Assembly: GCA_903920405.1 (NCBI GenBank)
Contig: CAIXMC010000158.1
Location: 1 to 13,961, forward strand
Origin: an uncultured beta proteobacterium
GTDB taxonomy: Bacteria > Pseudomonadota > Gammaproteobacteria > Burkholderiales > Burkholderiaceae_C
Length of the DNA: 13,961 nucleotides
Reading direction: 5' to 3'
The translations under genes and the position numbers were made by a program. The notes below the pieces were generated by a model. That model did not search any database. It was not told where the DNA came from and saw nothing but the letters and a program-made list of their open reading frames with translations. Shown piece by piece: positions 13,809 to 13,961 of this stretch. The stretch's first letter is position 1. Each line of letters starts with the position of its first letter.

Positions 13809-13961
13809 CTAAGGATGTGCTCAGTAATAAGTTCCCCATTTGGCTCGTCAGATTTGGGCGCACTGCGTCGTTACAAATCGCTTATGTGGCATGGCCACAC
13901 CGCGCGATTTGCGCCTAGCATTGCATCCCAATTCTGACGGCCAAATGGGGAACTTATTACT
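13809..13961. repeat. Near-palindromic interspersed element, copy 2, cut by window edge
   Basis: This copy has the same orientation as copy 1 and is symmetric about 13892 (TGTGGC-ATG-GCCACA). AGTAATAAGTTCCCCATTTG at the left is exactly mirrored at the right edge. Bases 13838-13890 are identical to 1671-1723; the right half differs from copy 1 mainly by four transitions. By symmetry about 14 nt of its right end should lie beyond the window. It begins 40 nt upstream of the apaH start codon. Confidence 0.8.

Noticed and set aside
1642..13961. The whole 12-kb segment as a composite transposon bounded by the two direct element copies
   Set aside because: The enclosed genes are core motility and housekeeping genes, there is no transposase, and both copies look like independent small insertions. 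Deletion by recombination between them is possible but unsupported.

Overview
The window looks like chromosomal DNA of a motile betaproteobacterium, probably order Burkholderiales and possibly family Comamonadaceae. The reasons are the protein types and gene order (motA-motB-cheY-cheZ-flhB, with CheZ present), a middling base composition, and short interspersed repeats of a kind I associate with Comamonadaceae. No rRNA, tRNA, CRISPR array, phage gene or transposase gene was seen.

Layout. Positions 1-3568 hold, on the minus strand, a flagellar/chemotaxis cluster read from right to left: motA and motB (stator), cheY and cheZ (switch control), and the first third of flhB (type III export gate), which runs off the left edge. 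A 167-bp near-palindromic repeat element sits between motB and cheY and supplies the last codons and stop of motB. Positions 3569-3962 are a divergent intergenic region with a strong REP-like hairpin. glgC (ADP-glucose pyrophosphorylase, about 4020-5330, plus strand) stands alone. Next comes a two-gene plus-strand unit (5566-11141): a CheB-CheR-PAS fusion protein and a PAS-GGDEF-EAL protein, linking receptor-type methylation/demethylation domains to cyclic-di-GMP turnover. An RhlE-like DEAD-box RNA helicase (11488-12921) follows, with a structured leader. It converges, with only 2 bp between, on apaH (12924-13769, minus strand), which hydrolyses diadenosine tetraphosphate. A second copy of the palindromic element lies just upstream of apaH and runs off the right edge.

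How the parts fit together. Most genes act on motility or on signalling that affects it: CheY-P binds the flagellar switch, CheZ removes the phosphate, MotAB drives rotation, and c-di-GMP enzymes commonly control the switch between motile and sessile states. glgC, rhlE and apaH are housekeeping or stress functions.

The least ordinary content is in the spacers. The two copies of the palindromic element share an identical 53-nt block. In the outer stem they differ by paired, compensating changes (G-C to C-G and A-T to G-C), so the fold or the arm symmetry appears to be maintained. I could not identify this element as a named family. No wholly new multi-gene system is evident; the repeat element and its effect on motB and the flagellar operon are the best leads.
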